From: CADEEN01 sp963816315
GTDB taxonomy: Bacteria > Pseudomonadota > Gammaproteobacteria > Burkholderiales > Burkholderiaceae_C
Assembly (NCBI GenBank): GCA_963816315.1
Contig: CAWFJZ010000045.1
Coordinates: 1-64,000 of the forward strand
Length of the DNA stretch: 64,000 bases
Reading direction: 5' to 3'
Of this stretch, positions 43,907-53,118 are shown in pieces (positions within the stretch are counted from its first letter, which is position 1; each line of letters opens with the position of its first letter). The notes beneath the pieces were generated by a model. The model ran no database searches and was not told the DNA's origin. It was given only the letters and a program-made list of their open reading frames with translations. The translations under genes were made by a program, and so were the position numbers.

Positions 43907-46405
43907 GCGGCTGGCGCGCGCACGCCAAACGTGCGCGCCACCATCGGCCAGCGTTTCGCCAAATCCCACCACGCCGTGCCGAGCACGCCGCCCAGCACAG
44001 CCACACCGAGCTCGGCGCTGCCGGGCCAGGCAAAGCCGAACAGGCTGCGCAGCGGCGGCACGGCCATGCACAGGCCGAGCGCCGCCACGGCCGCGAGCGT
44101 GATCCCGACGAAAGGCCGTGCGACTGAACTGCCGCGCGACAGCGGCTGCTGCGTGGTGTCGATCAGTGCCAGCGTCAGGTTGCCGGCGGTCAGCGCCACA
44201 AAGGCCATGAAGCGTGCAGCCTCGGCGGCCAGGCCCTGCTGCAGCGCCAGCGCATAGAGCGCAAAACACACGGCGAGCAACAGAGCGCCTTGCATCAGGC
44301 CGAGCAGCAGTTGCGCGCGGCCGATCAAGGGCTCGGACAACGGCCGCGGCGGCTGGCGCATGTGCTGGCCTTCTGCGCGCAGGCCTTCGTAGCCGAGCGT
44401 GCACATCGGGTCGATGACCATTTCGGTCAGCGCCACATGCGCCGGCAGCAGCAGCGGCGGCAGGCCGAACAACAGCGGCAGCAGCGCCAGGCCGGCGATC
44501 GGCACATGGATGGCGACGATGTAGAGCATGACCTTGCGCAGGTTGTCGAAGATGCGCCGGCCCTGGCTCACCGCCTGCACGATGTGGCCGAAGTCGTCGT
44601 CCTGCAGCACCAGCGCCGCGGCTTCGCGCGCCACGTCGGTGCCGCGCGCGCCCATGCCGATGCCGATGTGCGCCGCGCGCAAGGCCGGCGCGTCGTTGAC
44701 GCCGTCGCCGGTCATCGCCACCACGTCGCCGTTGGCCTGCATCGCGCGCACCAGGCGCAGCTTGTGCGTCGGGCTGACGCGGGCGAAGACGTTCGTGTGG
44801 CGCACGGCGTGGGCGAGCGCGCTGTCGTCCATCGCGTCGATGTCGGCGCCGAGCAGCGTGGTGCCTTCCGTGGCGATGCCGGCTTCGCGCGCGATCGCCA
44901 GCGCGGTCTGCGGCGCGTCGCCGGTGATCATCTTCACGCCGATGCCGGCCTCGCGCGACAGCTTCACGGCGGCCGGCACGCTGGCGCGCAACGGGTCTTC
45001 GAAGGCGAGCAGGCCGAGCCACTCGAAAGGCCAGGCGCTCATGTCATCGCCGATGACGTTGGCCGCCGTGGCCACGCCGAGCACGCGCCAACCCTGCGAC
45101 GCCAACTCGCCGGCGCGCTGTTGCCATTCGCGCTGCGCGGCGTCGGGCAGGCGGCACAGCGCGAGCACGCTCTCGGCCGCGCCTTTGGTGGACGCGCGCG
45201 CCGAGCCGTCGGCTTCGCGCCAGACGGCGCTGACCATCGGCCGGCCTTCGGCGAGCGGCCACTCCTGTAAGCGCTGCGCCGCATCGCGCGCTGGCAGGCC
45301 AGGTACAGCGCGCAAGGCACGGTCCATCGGGTCCGGCGTGTTCTCGCGCGTGGCCAGCCACGCGCTTTGCAGCAGCGCTTGCACGGCGGGCGCCGGTGCC
45401 TCGTTGCCGGTTGCATCCCAGACGCCCTGCGCCGCCACCGCGCGGCGCAGGCGCATGCGGTTTTCGGTCAGCGTGCCGGTCTTGTCCACCGCCAGCACCG
45501 TCGCCGCGCCGAGCGTTTCGATCGCGGCCGAGCGCCGCACCAGCACGCGCTGCCGCGCCAGGCGCCAGGCGCCGATGACGAAGAACACCGTCATCGCCAG
45601 CGCGAATTCTTCGGGCAGCAGGGCCATCGCCAAGGCAATCGCCGACAGCACGGCGTCGATCCACGCCTGCCCGCGCGCCACGCTGAGCAACACAACGCCG
45701 GCGCTGACGGCCGCCGCCAGCGCGCCGAGCAGGCGCACCAGCCGCGCCGTGTCGCGCTGCAAGCGCGTCGGCGTGTCGTCCAACTGGTTGAGCAGCGCGC
45801 CGATGCGGCCGGCCTGGCTGCGCGCGCCGGTGGCCGTGACCTCGGCGATGCCATGGCCGGCCGACGACCAGCGTGCCACCGAAGACGTTGTCCGACACCG
45901 CCTTGGCCAGCGGCAGGCTCTCACCGGTGAGCAGCGACTCATCGACCGCGAGCGCGTTGGCGCTGCGCAGCACCGCATCGGCGGCGACACGCTCGCCCTC
46001 ATCGAGCAGCAGCGCATCGCCGGGCACGACGTTGGCCGCCGGACATTGCAGCGCCACGCCGCCGCGCAGCACACGCGCCTGCGGTGCGGCCATCGCACGC
46101 AGCGCGTCGAGCGCTTTGCGGCTGCGCTGGTTCTGCACCAGCACCAGGGTGACGGTGATCAGCGCAAACGCGCCGAGCAACAGGCCCTCGGCGCGGCTGC
46201 CGAGCAGCAGGTAGAGCGCGGCCGCGGCCAGCAGCAGCAGGAACATCGGCTCGGTGACCAACTGCCGCCAGGCCTGCGCGAGCACGCCGCTGCCTTCGGG
46301 TTCGGGCAGAGCGTTCGGGCCGTGTTGCGCGCGGCGGGCGAGGACTTCGCTGGGGTCGAGGCCGCGCGCTACGTCAGTGATCAACCGAGGCCTCTTGCAG
46401 TCCAT
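43885..46405 (-). CDS. P-type cation-transporting ATPase (P2/Ca-type-like), one frameshift
   Basis: A membrane ATPase of about 839 residues. The N-terminal cation-ATPase domain (GLDPSEVLARRAQHGPNALPEPEG), the actuator motif LLTGESLPL, the TM4 motif ALLPEEFALAM in place of the PEGL of Ca pumps, the phosphorylation site DKTGTLTENRM, the nucleotide-binding KGAAESVL, MITGDAP and GDGVNDAPAL are all present, with six C-terminal helices. One extra G near 45862 splits it: TLVV in one frame continues as AGHGIAEVTATGARS in the next. ATG 46405 overlaps the end of the response regulator; TTG 46384 is an alternative. Ion specificity cannot be told. Such pumps recur in Burkholderiales low-oxygen loci. Confidence 0.87.
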
Positions 46406-47036
46406 GCTCGATGCCATAGCGGATCAGCGCCGCCATCGACGGCAGGTGCAGCTTGTCCTGGATGCGGCGCTTGTGCGTGCTGATGGTCTTGATCGACAGG
46501 TGCAACTCGCCGGCGATGTCGGACAGGCGCTGCCCGGCGACGATGCGGCGCAGCACCTCGAGTTCGCGGTTCGACAACTGCGCATGCTTGGGCACCGCTT
46601 GCGCGCCGTTCAAGGCCTGCACCACCTGCTCTGCCAGGCTCGCCGTCACGTAGGCGCCGCCGCCGGCCACCTTGGCCACGGCATCGACGAGTTCGGCCGG
46701 CGCGCGGTCCTTCGTCACATAGCCATGCGCGCCGGCCTGGAAGGCGCGCAGCGCGTACTGCTCTTCGGCATGCATCGACAGCACGAGCACGCGCAGCGCA
46801 GTGAATTCTTTGCGCAGCCGCGCGATCAGGTCCAGGCCGCTCATGCCCGGCATCGACAGATCGACGATCACCAGCCCGGCGTCGTTGCGGCGCAACCATT
46901 CGAGCGCCTGAAAGCCGCTCGCCGCTTCGGCCACCTGCCAGCCGCGGCGGGTGCTTTCCAGAATGCGCACCAGGCCTTCACGCACGATGGCGTGGTCATC
47001 GACGATCAGGATGCGCAGCAGCGGCGTGTTCATCAT
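46374..47036 (-). CDS. NarL/FixJ-family response regulator
   Basis: A 220-residue DNA-binding response regulator. Receiver domain: ILIVDDHAIVREGL, the phospho-acceptor Asp in VIVDLSMPGMSG, and Lys in GYVTKDRAPAEL. LuxR-type helix-turn-helix at about residues 155-210: LSNRELEVLRRIVAGQRLSDIAGELHLSIKTISTHKRRI. The ATG overlaps the kinase stop by four bases (ATGA). It most likely regulates the genes around it under low oxygen, in the position FixJ/NarL-type regulators take in lxa-like loci; that is inference. Confidence 0.93.
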   Translation of the reverse strand: MMNTPLLRILIVDDHAIVREGLVRILESTRRGWQVAEAASGFQALEWLRRNDAGLVIVDLSMPGMSGLDLIARLRKEFTALRVLVLSMHAEEQYALRAFQAGAHGYVTKDRAPAELVDAVAKVAGGGAYVTASLAEQVVQALNGAQAVPKHAQLSNRELEVLRRIVAGQRLSDIAGELHLSIKTISTHKRRIQDKLHLPSMAALIRYGIEHGLQEASVDH

Positions 47037-48505
47037 GGGCTTTCAGTGCCTGAGGGCGGATGCGCCGGCACGCGCACCGTCAGCCGCGTGCCGCCGCGCG
47101 GCCGGCGGCCGATGTCGATCTGTCCGCCGAGCATGTGCGCGCGCTCGCGCAGGCCCATCAGGCCGAACGAGCCGGCGCGCCGCAGGGCCTGCTCGGCCAC
47201 GCCGATGCCGTCGTCGGCCACCGTCAGCACGAGTTGCCGCTCCTGCACTTGCAGGATGATCTCCACCGACTTCGCCTGCGCATGCCGCGCCACATTGGTC
47301 AACGCCTCCTGCACCATGCGGTACAGCGCAATCGCCACACGCTGATCGAGCGCCGGCTCCACCAGCGGCAGCCGCGTGTGCACCGGGATGCCGATGCGCC
47401 GCGAGGCGTCGCGCGCCAGCCATTCGATGGCGGCGTTCAGGCCCAGGTCATCGAGCATCAGCGGCCGCAGGTCGCTGGCGATGCGGCGCACCGAGGCCAG
47501 CGTGTCGTCGAGCATGGCCTGCATCGCGGCCACGCGCGGCTCGCCCGCGGGCAGCGCCGCCTGCGCGGCCAGCGTCGTCAGGTCGATCTTCAACGCCGTC
47601 AATCGCTGGCCGAGTTCATCGTGCAGCTCGCGGGCGATGCGGCGGCGCTCTTCCTCGCGCGCTTCGACCACGCTGGCCGAGAGTTCGCGCAAGCCCGCGG
47701 CCTCGCGCCGGCGCTCGGTGACATCGCTGACCACCATCTGCACCGTGCGCTTGCCATGGTCGGGCAGGGCGGCCAGCGCGATCTCGATGTCGCGCACCGC
47801 TCCGCCGGGCCGTGTCAGGCGCGCGCCGACGATGGCGCCGATGGTCTGGCCGGCGATGGTGCGATCGATCTCCTGGCGCAGCAGCGCATGCGAGTCATGG
47901 TCGAGCAGCGTCCACACGCGCCGGCCGATCAGCGCGCCGATCGAGTCGGCGTCGAACATGCGCAGCGCGGCGCGGTTGGCATAGGTCAGCACATCGTCTT
48001 CGCAGATCCAGATGGCGGTGGGCGAGAGTTCGAACACCGCGCGCATGCGCCGCTCGAGCGCGGCCAGCTGCTCTTCGAGCGCACGTTCGTCGCTGCTGTC
48101 GCGCAACATCGCGGCGAACAGCGTGCGCGGCCGGCCGTGGTCGATCATTTCGATGCGCGACAGCGCAATCTCCACCGGCGCCGTGCTGCCGTCGCCGCGC
48201 AGCAGATCGACGCGGCGGCCCATGCGCATCAGGCGTTGCGCGTCGTGCGAGTCGGCAAAGCCGCGCACCAACGACGCATGCTGCGCGCGCCAGAGCGGCG
48301 GCACGAAGCGGTCGAGCGATGTGCCGAGCGTCTGCGCGGCGTCGCATCCCAGCAGGCGCTCGGCGGCCGGGTTCATGGCCACGATCGCCTGCGACGCGTC
48401 GATCATCAGGATCGCCTCGCGCGTGGCGAACAACAGCTTGCCGGACAAACCTTCGAACAAGGCGCTGCTCGCGCTGGCGGTGTCGTGCGGAGGCTGCGCT
48501 GTCAT
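47033..48505 (-). CDS. Soluble double-PAS sensor histidine kinase (HisKA_3)
   Basis: A 490-residue kinase with no membrane helix, so a cytoplasmic sensor. PAS 1 at about 20-145 (FATREAILMIDASQAIVAMN), PAS 2 at about 155-270 (VFELSPTAIWICEDDVLTYANRAAL), a HisKA_3 helix with REEERRRIARELHDELGQRL (phospho-acceptor His) and HATPase_c with QEALTNVARHA, DDGIGV and FGLMGLRERA. Cytoplasmic PAS kinases of this plan often sense oxygen or redox state through bound heme or flavin; I see no decisive cofactor motif. It is upstream of, and coupled to, the NarL-type regulator. Confidence 0.92.
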   Translation of the reverse strand: MTAQPPHDTASASSALFEGLSGKLLFATREAILMIDASQAIVAMNPAAERLLGCDAAQTLGTSLDRFVPPLWRAQHASLVRGFADSHDAQRLMRMGRRVDLLRGDGSTAPVEIALSRIEMIDHGRPRTLFAAMLRDSSDERALEEQLAALERRMRAVFELSPTAIWICEDDVLTYANRAALRMFDADSIGALIGRRVWTLLDHDSHALLRQEIDRTIAGQTIGAIVGARLTRPGGAVRDIEIALAALPDHGKRTVQMVVSDVTERRREAAGLRELSASVVEAREEERRRIARELHDELGQRLTALKIDLTTLAAQAALPAGEPRVAAMQAMLDDTLASVRRIASDLRPLMLDDLGLNAAIEWLARDASRRIGIPVHTRLPLVEPALDQRVAIALYRMVQEALTNVARHAQAKSVEIILQVQERQLVLTVADDGIGVAEQALRRAGSFGLMGLRERAHMLGGQIDIGRRPRGGTRLTVRVPAHPPSGTESP

Positions 48506-48572
48506 GGCCGAGCCATCGTAGGCCGCGCAGCCGCCGTTTCATGCGGCGCCGCCGCGAGTGCAGCGGCGCCGC

Positions 48573-48586
48573 TTGCGCAAGGTCAA
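48573..48586. promoter_or_regulatory. Weak candidate Fnr/Anr box before the kinase gene
   Basis: TTGCGCAAGGTCAA has a perfect right half (GTCAA) but a poor left half (TTGCG). It lies in the gap between hsp20 and the kinase gene, about 75 bases from the kinase start. Position supports it more than sequence. Confidence 0.25.
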
Positions 48587-48635
48587 GTCAGAGCCTGGGA
48601 GTGTTTCCGGGCGTGAGCGAAAGACTCTCGGGTTC

Positions 48636-49064
48636 TCAGCCGATGGCCAGCTTCTGGCCGGCCGACTGCGCCTTCTTCGGCAGCTTGAGTTCGAGCACGC
48701 CGTTGCTGTACTTGGCATCGGCCGCCGCCTGATCGACGTCGCTGGCGAGCAGGAAGCTGCGGCTCGCGTAACCGTAGCGGCGCTCGCTGCGCAGCAGGCG
48801 GCCGTCCTTCTTTTCTTCGCTGTCCTGCTTGACTTCGGCGCTGATGGTCACTTGGTTGCCGTCGATGCGCACGTCGATGTCCTCCTTCTTCACGCCGGGG
48901 ATTTCGGCCTTGATGGCGAAGGCGTTGTCGGTTTCGGACAGGTCGATGCGGATCTGCGGCGCGCGCGCTTCGGCGGCTTCGTTGCGCCACGGCCGCCACA
49001 GGTCGCGCAGGCTGGCGGGGAAGGGATCGAGGTCGAACAGATCGGGAACGCGCAGTTCGTTCAT
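48636..49064 (-). CDS. Hsp20/alpha-crystallin small heat-shock protein
   Basis: A 142-residue holdase chaperone. The alpha-crystallin domain spans about residues 38-138: IRIDLSETDNAFAIKAEIPGVKKEDIDVRI, ISAEVKQDSEEKKDGRLLRSERRYGYASRSFLL, and the end-strand NGVLELKLPKK. The C-terminal IxI-type tail is replaced by QKLAIG. A short Shine-Dalgarno (AAGGAGC) precedes the ATG at 49064. It diverges from the Crp/Fnr gene and heads the minus-strand run hsp20 / kinase / regulator / ATPase. Confidence 0.94.
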   Translation of the reverse strand: MNELRVPDLFDLDPFPASLRDLWRPWRNEAAEARAPQIRIDLSETDNAFAIKAEIPGVKKEDIDVRIDGNQVTISAEVKQDSEEKKDGRLLRSERRYGYASRSFLLASDVDQAAADAKYSNGVLELKLPKKAQSAGQKLAIG

Positions 49065-49299
49065 GGCAGAGCTCCTTGGATGTTGGCGGGCAATCGGTGA
49101 CGCGCTCGCGCCACCACCGAATGCTCGTCACACCGCCGATGGCGTGCATTGAGTCCACGCAAACCGGGCCTCCGTTCAGAAAAATCCGACAGCGCTGCGC
49201 GCGTGTTCCGACAGCGCGGCGCAGCCGATGCCGATTGCCACGCGCCGCGCCGCGGCCGATGCTCGGCGCCATCCATTCAACGACGCAAGGAGAACGCAG

Positions 49300-50091
49300 A
49301 TGGCCACCGCCATGCCGATCGCCGACACCGCGAGCAACGCCGCCTGGTACGTGCGCCGCGCCGACGTGGAGACCCTGCAAGTCGATCTGCGCGCCCTGAT
49401 CGAGCTGCTCGGCGGCGACGCGGACAACGCGCCGTGCCGCGGCCATGAACGTTTCGCCGTGCACCGCATCGCCCGCGGCGCAACGCTGCTGCACGAGGGC
49501 GCGCACGCGCAAACGCTGTTCGTCGTGCAGACCGGCAGCTTCAAGAGCGTGAAGACGGCCGAAGACGGCTACGAACATGTGCTCGGCTTTGCCTGGCCGC
49601 GCGACCTGATCGGCTACGACGGCCTGTACCGCGAGCACTATGCGTTCGGCGCGGCGGCGCTCGAAGACAGCCGCGTCATCGTCTTGCCGATGGCCGGCCT
49701 GGCCGCGCTGCGTCAGCGCGCGCCGGCGCTCGATGAAGCGCTGCAAACGCTGATCGCGCGCCAGTTGGCTCATGCCGGCGAAATCGCCGAAGTGATGGCT
49801 GCCGTCGCCGCCGATGCGCGGCTGGCGCGTTTTCTCGTGCAGTTGTCGGGCCGCATGGCCGAGCGCGGCCAGTCGCCGCGGCGGTTGTTGCTGCGCATGA
49901 ACCGGCGCGACATCGCCAACCACCTCGGCTTGGCCCACGAGACCATCAGCCGCTCGCTGCGCCTGCTGTCCGACGCCGGTTGGCTGCGCGTCAACAACCG
50001 CGACGTTGAAATCCTCGACCCGCAGGCCCTGAAGCGCTGCGCGCGCAGCACGCGCGGCGCGCCGGAAGAGGCGCTGGTGTGCGCCGCGTGA
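49300..50091 (+). CDS. Crp/Fnr-family transcriptional regulator without Fe-S cysteines
   Basis: A 263-residue regulator. The sensor domain has HRIARGATLLHEGAHAQTLFVVQTGSFKSVKTAEDGYEHVLGF and WPRDLIGYDGLYREHYAFGAAAL; the helix-turn-helix is MNRRDIANHLGLAHETISRSLRLLSDAGWL, with the E..SR residues that recognise TTGAT in Fnr. Only one Cys occurs in the N-terminal region (APCRGH), so the four-Cys Fe-S cluster of true Fnr is missing and another input is expected. ATG 49300 follows an AAGGAGA Shine-Dalgarno. It may be one of the factors reading the TTGAN-N4-NTCAA boxes in this window. Confidence 0.9.
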   Translation: MATAMPIADTASNAAWYVRRADVETLQVDLRALIELLGGDADNAPCRGHERFAVHRIARGATLLHEGAHAQTLFVVQTGSFKSVKTAEDGYEHVLGFAWPRDLIGYDGLYREHYAFGAAALEDSRVIVLPMAGLAALRQRAPALDEALQTLIARQLAHAGEIAEVMAAVAADARLARFLVQLSGRMAERGQSPRRLLLRMNRRDIANHLGLAHETISRSLRLLSDAGWLRVNNRDVEILDPQALKRCARSTRGAPEEALVCAA

Positions 50092-50123
50092 GTTGTGCAT
50101 CCCCATCCACCAGGAGAGATCAG

Positions 50124-50447
50124 ATGAGACAGACATTCGCCGTCGTTTTGCTTGCCGTGTCGATGACCGCCGCGCAGGCCCAGGGCGCGGCATCGGCGCC
50201 CGCCATGGGCGGCATGGGCGGCATGCGCGGCATGCAGATGAACCGCGACAACACACCCGGCTGGTCGATGATGAACCGCGCCGAACGCAAGGAACACCAC
50301 GACAAGATGAGGGCCATGACCGACCCTGCGGCCTGCATGGCCTATATGGAACAGCACCACGCCAAGATGGCCGAGCGCGCCAAGGAGCGCGGGCGCACGC
50401 TGCCAGCCAAGCCGCGGCGGGACGCTTGTGCGCCGTTGAAGAAGTAA
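50124..50447 (+). CDS. Small Met-rich secreted protein
   Basis: A 107-residue exported protein: signal peptide (TFAVVLLAVSMTAAQAQG, cleavage near residue 20), then APAMGGMGGMRGMQMNRDN, a helix with HHDKMRAM and MAYMEQHHAKMAERAKERG, and a basic C-terminus with one Cys (DACAPLKK). Met/His-rich periplasmic proteins often bind copper(I) or silver, but no known family fits clearly. A good Shine-Dalgarno (GGAGAG) precedes ATG 50124. It probably shares a transcript with the Crp/Fnr gene 32 bases upstream. Confidence 0.75.
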   Translation: MRQTFAVVLLAVSMTAAQAQGAASAPAMGGMGGMRGMQMNRDNTPGWSMMNRAERKEHHDKMRAMTDPAACMAYMEQHHAKMAERAKERGRTLPAKPRRDACAPLKK

Positions 50448-50499
50448 CGCTGTGGCGCGCCGCGTGCGAACGCAGTAATCTGCGCCCCCTTCTGGGCTC

Positions 50500-50597
50500 G
50501 TCCTTCGACAGGCTCAGGATGATCGGAATACCCATTCGCACTGAGCTTGTCGAAGGGCTGGCGCGATGAGGCCCTTCGACAAGCTCAGGGCGAACGG
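50500..50597. repeat. Cluster of three dispersed palindromic repeat arms
   Basis: Within 98 bases there are GTCCTTCGACAGGCTCAGGA (50500), ATTCGCACTGAGCTTGTCGA (50534, inverted) and CCCTTCGACAAGCTCAGGGC (from 50572). They can pair with each other as long hairpins. They are the same family as at 22596 and 27899 and fill the gap before the acyl-CoA ligase-like gene. Confidence 0.85.
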
Positions 50598-50636
50598 AGC
50601 AGCGGTTTCTCGCCAAACAGAAAGTGCGTTGACGCC

Positions 50637-52115
50637 ATGTCACACCACACCGCCGTCTTCGACGCCTGGCACACCGCCTGTGCCTACTCCGATGTGGTGG
50701 CCACATCGCGCGCTTCGGCGCCAGTTTGGCAGGCGCACCAAACGCTGCACCTGGAAGAGTTGCTGCACGACGCGGCGCTCGGCTCGCGCCTGTACCGCGA
50801 ACGCTTGAAGCAGGCGGGGACAAGAAGCAGCGCGCACGAAACGCTGCAGCACCTGCGCCCGGTGCACAAGCGCGAGCTGATGCAGCACTTTGCCGACTGG
50901 GTCACCGACCCTGCGCTCACGCTGCCGGCGCTGCACGCCTTCGTCAAGGATCGCGATCACCGCGGCGAGGCCTTTCTCGGCCGCTACCTCGTGTGGGAGA
51001 GCTCGGGCAGCAGCGGCGAGCCGGCGCTGTTCGTGCAGGACGGACGCGCGCTCGCGGTGGCCGACGCGCTCGAAGCCGCGCGCGGCCCGATCTCGCTGGC
51101 CGCAAGCAGGGACTGGTCCGATTGGTGGTTGGGCAGCGGCGCCGGCGCGGAGCGCATTGCGCTGGTCGCCGCCACCGATGGCCACTTTGCGAGCGTGGTC
51201 GCCTTCGAGCGCGCGCGTGAATTGAACCCGTGGCTCGGCGCCACGTCGCGCAGCTTCTCGTTTCTGCAGCCGATGGCGCAACTGGTCCTGCAGCTCAATG
51301 CGTTTGCGCCGACCGTGCTGGCCAGCTACCCGAGCATGGCCTGGGTGCTGTCGGAAGAGCAGCGCGCAGGACGTTTGAAGATCGCGCCGCATGCCGTGTG
51401 GACCGGCGGCGAAACGCTGACGCCGGCGACGCGGCGCGCGCTCGGCGAGCGCTTTCACGCGCCGGTGCGCGACAGCTACGGCGCCAGCGAGTGCTTCTTG
51501 ATCGCCAACGAATGCCGCTGCGGCCACCTGCACCTGAACGCCGACTGGGTCATCCTGGAGCCGGTCGATGAGCGCGGGCAGGCCGTGCCGCCGGGCGAGT
51601 TCGGCGCAACGACGTTGCTGACCAACCTGTCGAACCACGTGCAGCCGATCATCCGCTACGACCTCGGCGACCGTGTGCGCTTCGTGCCTGGCGTGTGCGC
51701 CTGCGGCAGCAGCCTGCCGGTGATCGACGTCGAGGGCCGCGCCGACGACGTGCTGACGCTCGAAGACGCGCAGGGCCACGCCGTGCACCTGGCGCCGCTG
51801 GCGTTGACGACCGTGCTCGAAGACGAAGCGGGCGTGTTCGACTTTCAGCTTGCCCAGCGCGGGCCGCATGCGTTGCGGCTCGATGTGTTCGGCGGCGCGT
51901 CTTCCAAAGGCGCGGGCGATGCGCTGCGCGGTTTTCTGCGCGAGCAGGGCCTCGGCTCGACGCGCGTGCAGTGCCACAGCGACGGACACAGTGCCGAGCG
52001 CGGACGCAGCGGCAAACAGCGCCGTGTGGTCAACGAACACGCCACCGCGGTCAACGAAGAGATCGCTGCGCGAGCCCGACGCGGCGCAGCGCGCGCACGG
52101 CACGCCACCGCGTGA
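50637..52115 (+). CDS. Phenylacetate-CoA ligase / coenzyme F390 synthetase-like adenylate-forming protein
   Basis: An AMP-binding superfamily protein of 492 residues. Core motifs: the ATP-binding loop in WESSGSSGEPALFVQD, the ARM-like TGGETLTPATRRAL, the adenylate-binding YGASECF, IIRYDLGDRV and VEGRADDVLTLE, which match the PaaK/FtsB subgroup. Four Cys in NECRCGHLH and GVCACGSSLP probably bind zinc. Homologues are widespread in Burkholderiales low-oxygen loci but their substrates are not known. ATG 50637 (MSHHTAVFDAW) is chosen because sequence upstream is repeat DNA. Confidence 0.85.
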   Translation: MSHHTAVFDAWHTACAYSDVVATSRASAPVWQAHQTLHLEELLHDAALGSRLYRERLKQAGTRSSAHETLQHLRPVHKRELMQHFADWVTDPALTLPALHAFVKDRDHRGEAFLGRYLVWESSGSSGEPALFVQDGRALAVADALEAARGPISLAASRDWSDWWLGSGAGAERIALVAATDGHFASVVAFERARELNPWLGATSRSFSFLQPMAQLVLQLNAFAPTVLASYPSMAWVLSEEQRAGRLKIAPHAVWTGGETLTPATRRALGERFHAPVRDSYGASECFLIANECRCGHLHLNADWVILEPVDERGQAVPPGEFGATTLLTNLSNHVQPIIRYDLGDRVRFVPGVCACGSSLPVIDVEGRADDVLTLEDAQGHAVHLAPLALTTVLEDEAGVFDFQLAQRGPHALRLDVFGGASSKGAGDALRGFLREQGLGSTRVQCHSDGHSAERGRSGKQRRVVNEHATAVNEEIAARARRGAARARHATA

Positions 52116-52145
52116 GGCCGCGCACCAGCCGCGACGCGGGGTGGG

Positions 52146-52799
52146 TCAGACCACGCGCAGTTCGTTGACGACGCTGGTGATGCCCGGCGCCGACCAGGCC
52201 GCGCCTTGCGCCGCGGTGCGCTCGGCCCACGAGTGCACCTGGCCTCTCAACGTCGCGGTGTGGCCGCTGACGATGACCTCGATGTTCTTCGCCTCGCGGT
52301 CGGCTTGGCGCTCGAGCGCGCCCTGGATGCGGTTCTTGATGTTGGCCGGGGTCACCAGCGGCTTGACGCTCATGCTGTTGGTCACGCCGAGCACGCCGGT
52401 CAGCGGACGCACCGCCTTCATCGCGTAGTTGCGCTGGTAGTCCCAATCGACTTCGCCGCTCAGGGTGACCCAGCCTTTCTCGACCATGACCTTGACGCGG
52501 TCTTCGGGCACCAGCGCATGCCAGCGCAATGCCGACTCGGCCGCAATCGCCAGGTCGGCATCGGTGCGCTTGGCGGCTGCGCCCAGACGCACGTCGAGCT
52601 CGACCGCGAGGCCCTTGACGCCTTGCACACGCTGCACCGCGCGCTCGGCGGCGTATTTCTCGGCAAAGCTGTCGAGGTGCCCGCTGAGCGTCACCACGCC
52701 GTCCTTGGCGGCCACGCCGATGTTGTTGGCCTTCACCGACGCATCCCATTCCAGTTCGGACTCCACATCCTTCTTCAGTTGCGAATCGCTCTTCGTCAT
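52146..52799 (-). CDS. Triple BON-domain protein
   Basis: A 217-residue soluble protein made of three BON repeats: about 5-70 (LKKDVESELEWDASVKANNIGVAAKDGVVTLSGHL), 80-147 (IAAESALRWHALVPEDRVKVMVEKGWVTLSGEV) and 152-217 (IKNRIQGALERQADREAKNIEVIVSGHTATLRGQV). BON domains bind lipid or phospholipid surfaces, and OsmY-like proteins of this plan are stress-induced. No signal peptide is visible, so it is probably cytoplasmic. A Fnr-type box lies about 70 bases upstream of ATG 52799. Confidence 0.92.
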   Translation of the reverse strand: MTKSDSQLKKDVESELEWDASVKANNIGVAAKDGVVTLSGHLDSFAEKYAAERAVQRVQGVKGLAVELDVRLGAAAKRTDADLAIAAESALRWHALVPEDRVKVMVEKGWVTLSGEVDWDYQRNYAMKAVRPLTGVLGVTNSMSVKPLVTPANIKNRIQGALERQADREAKNIEVIVSGHTATLRGQVHSWAERTAAQGAAWSAPGITSVVNELRVV

Positions 52800-53118
52800 G
52801 ACTCATCCTTTCACAGTCGCAGGGCAGGGGAAGCGATGTTGGGCGTGTCGCGCGCGCTGTCGTTGAGCCGGGTCAACACGCGTCGGCGCGCAGCGCCTAT
52901 CTTTCAGATGCGTTCTCGCCGAGGGATCAAATCCGAAGCGGCAACGTCAGGTGAGCAGCTTGGCAACAGGCTCGTCGCGGCGACTTTCGGGGCGCCACGA
53001 AGGACGAAGACAGGTCTCAGACCGATCGCTGAACGCAAGAACAGGATCGGGGGTCTTCGCCGGACCCGCCACTTCGCAAGGAGCGGCGGGTTTCATCGTT
53101 TGTGCAGGCCGGCGCTCG
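52800..53118. other. Intergenic region, 319 bases, no supported gene
   Basis: The stretch between the BON gene and the YdjM-like gene contains one good Fnr-type box (52863-52876) and a hairpin CCCGCC (53065) / GGCGGG (53085) followed by TTTCATCGTTT, which could be a weak terminator on the plus strand. Short open frames occur on both strands but show no conserved features. I see no RNA gene. Confidence 0.5.
52863..52876. promoter_or_regulatory. Candidate Fnr/Anr box upstream of the BON gene
   Basis: TTGAGCCGGGTCAA matches TTGAC-N4-GTCAA at nine of ten half-site positions and is centred about 70 bases before the BON gene start. The evidence is sequence and position only. Confidence 0.5.

Noticed and set aside
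49149..49162. TTGAGTCCACGCAA as a Fnr-type box for hsp20
   Set aside because: Only seven of ten half-site matches and about 90 bases from the start; too weak to list as a feature.
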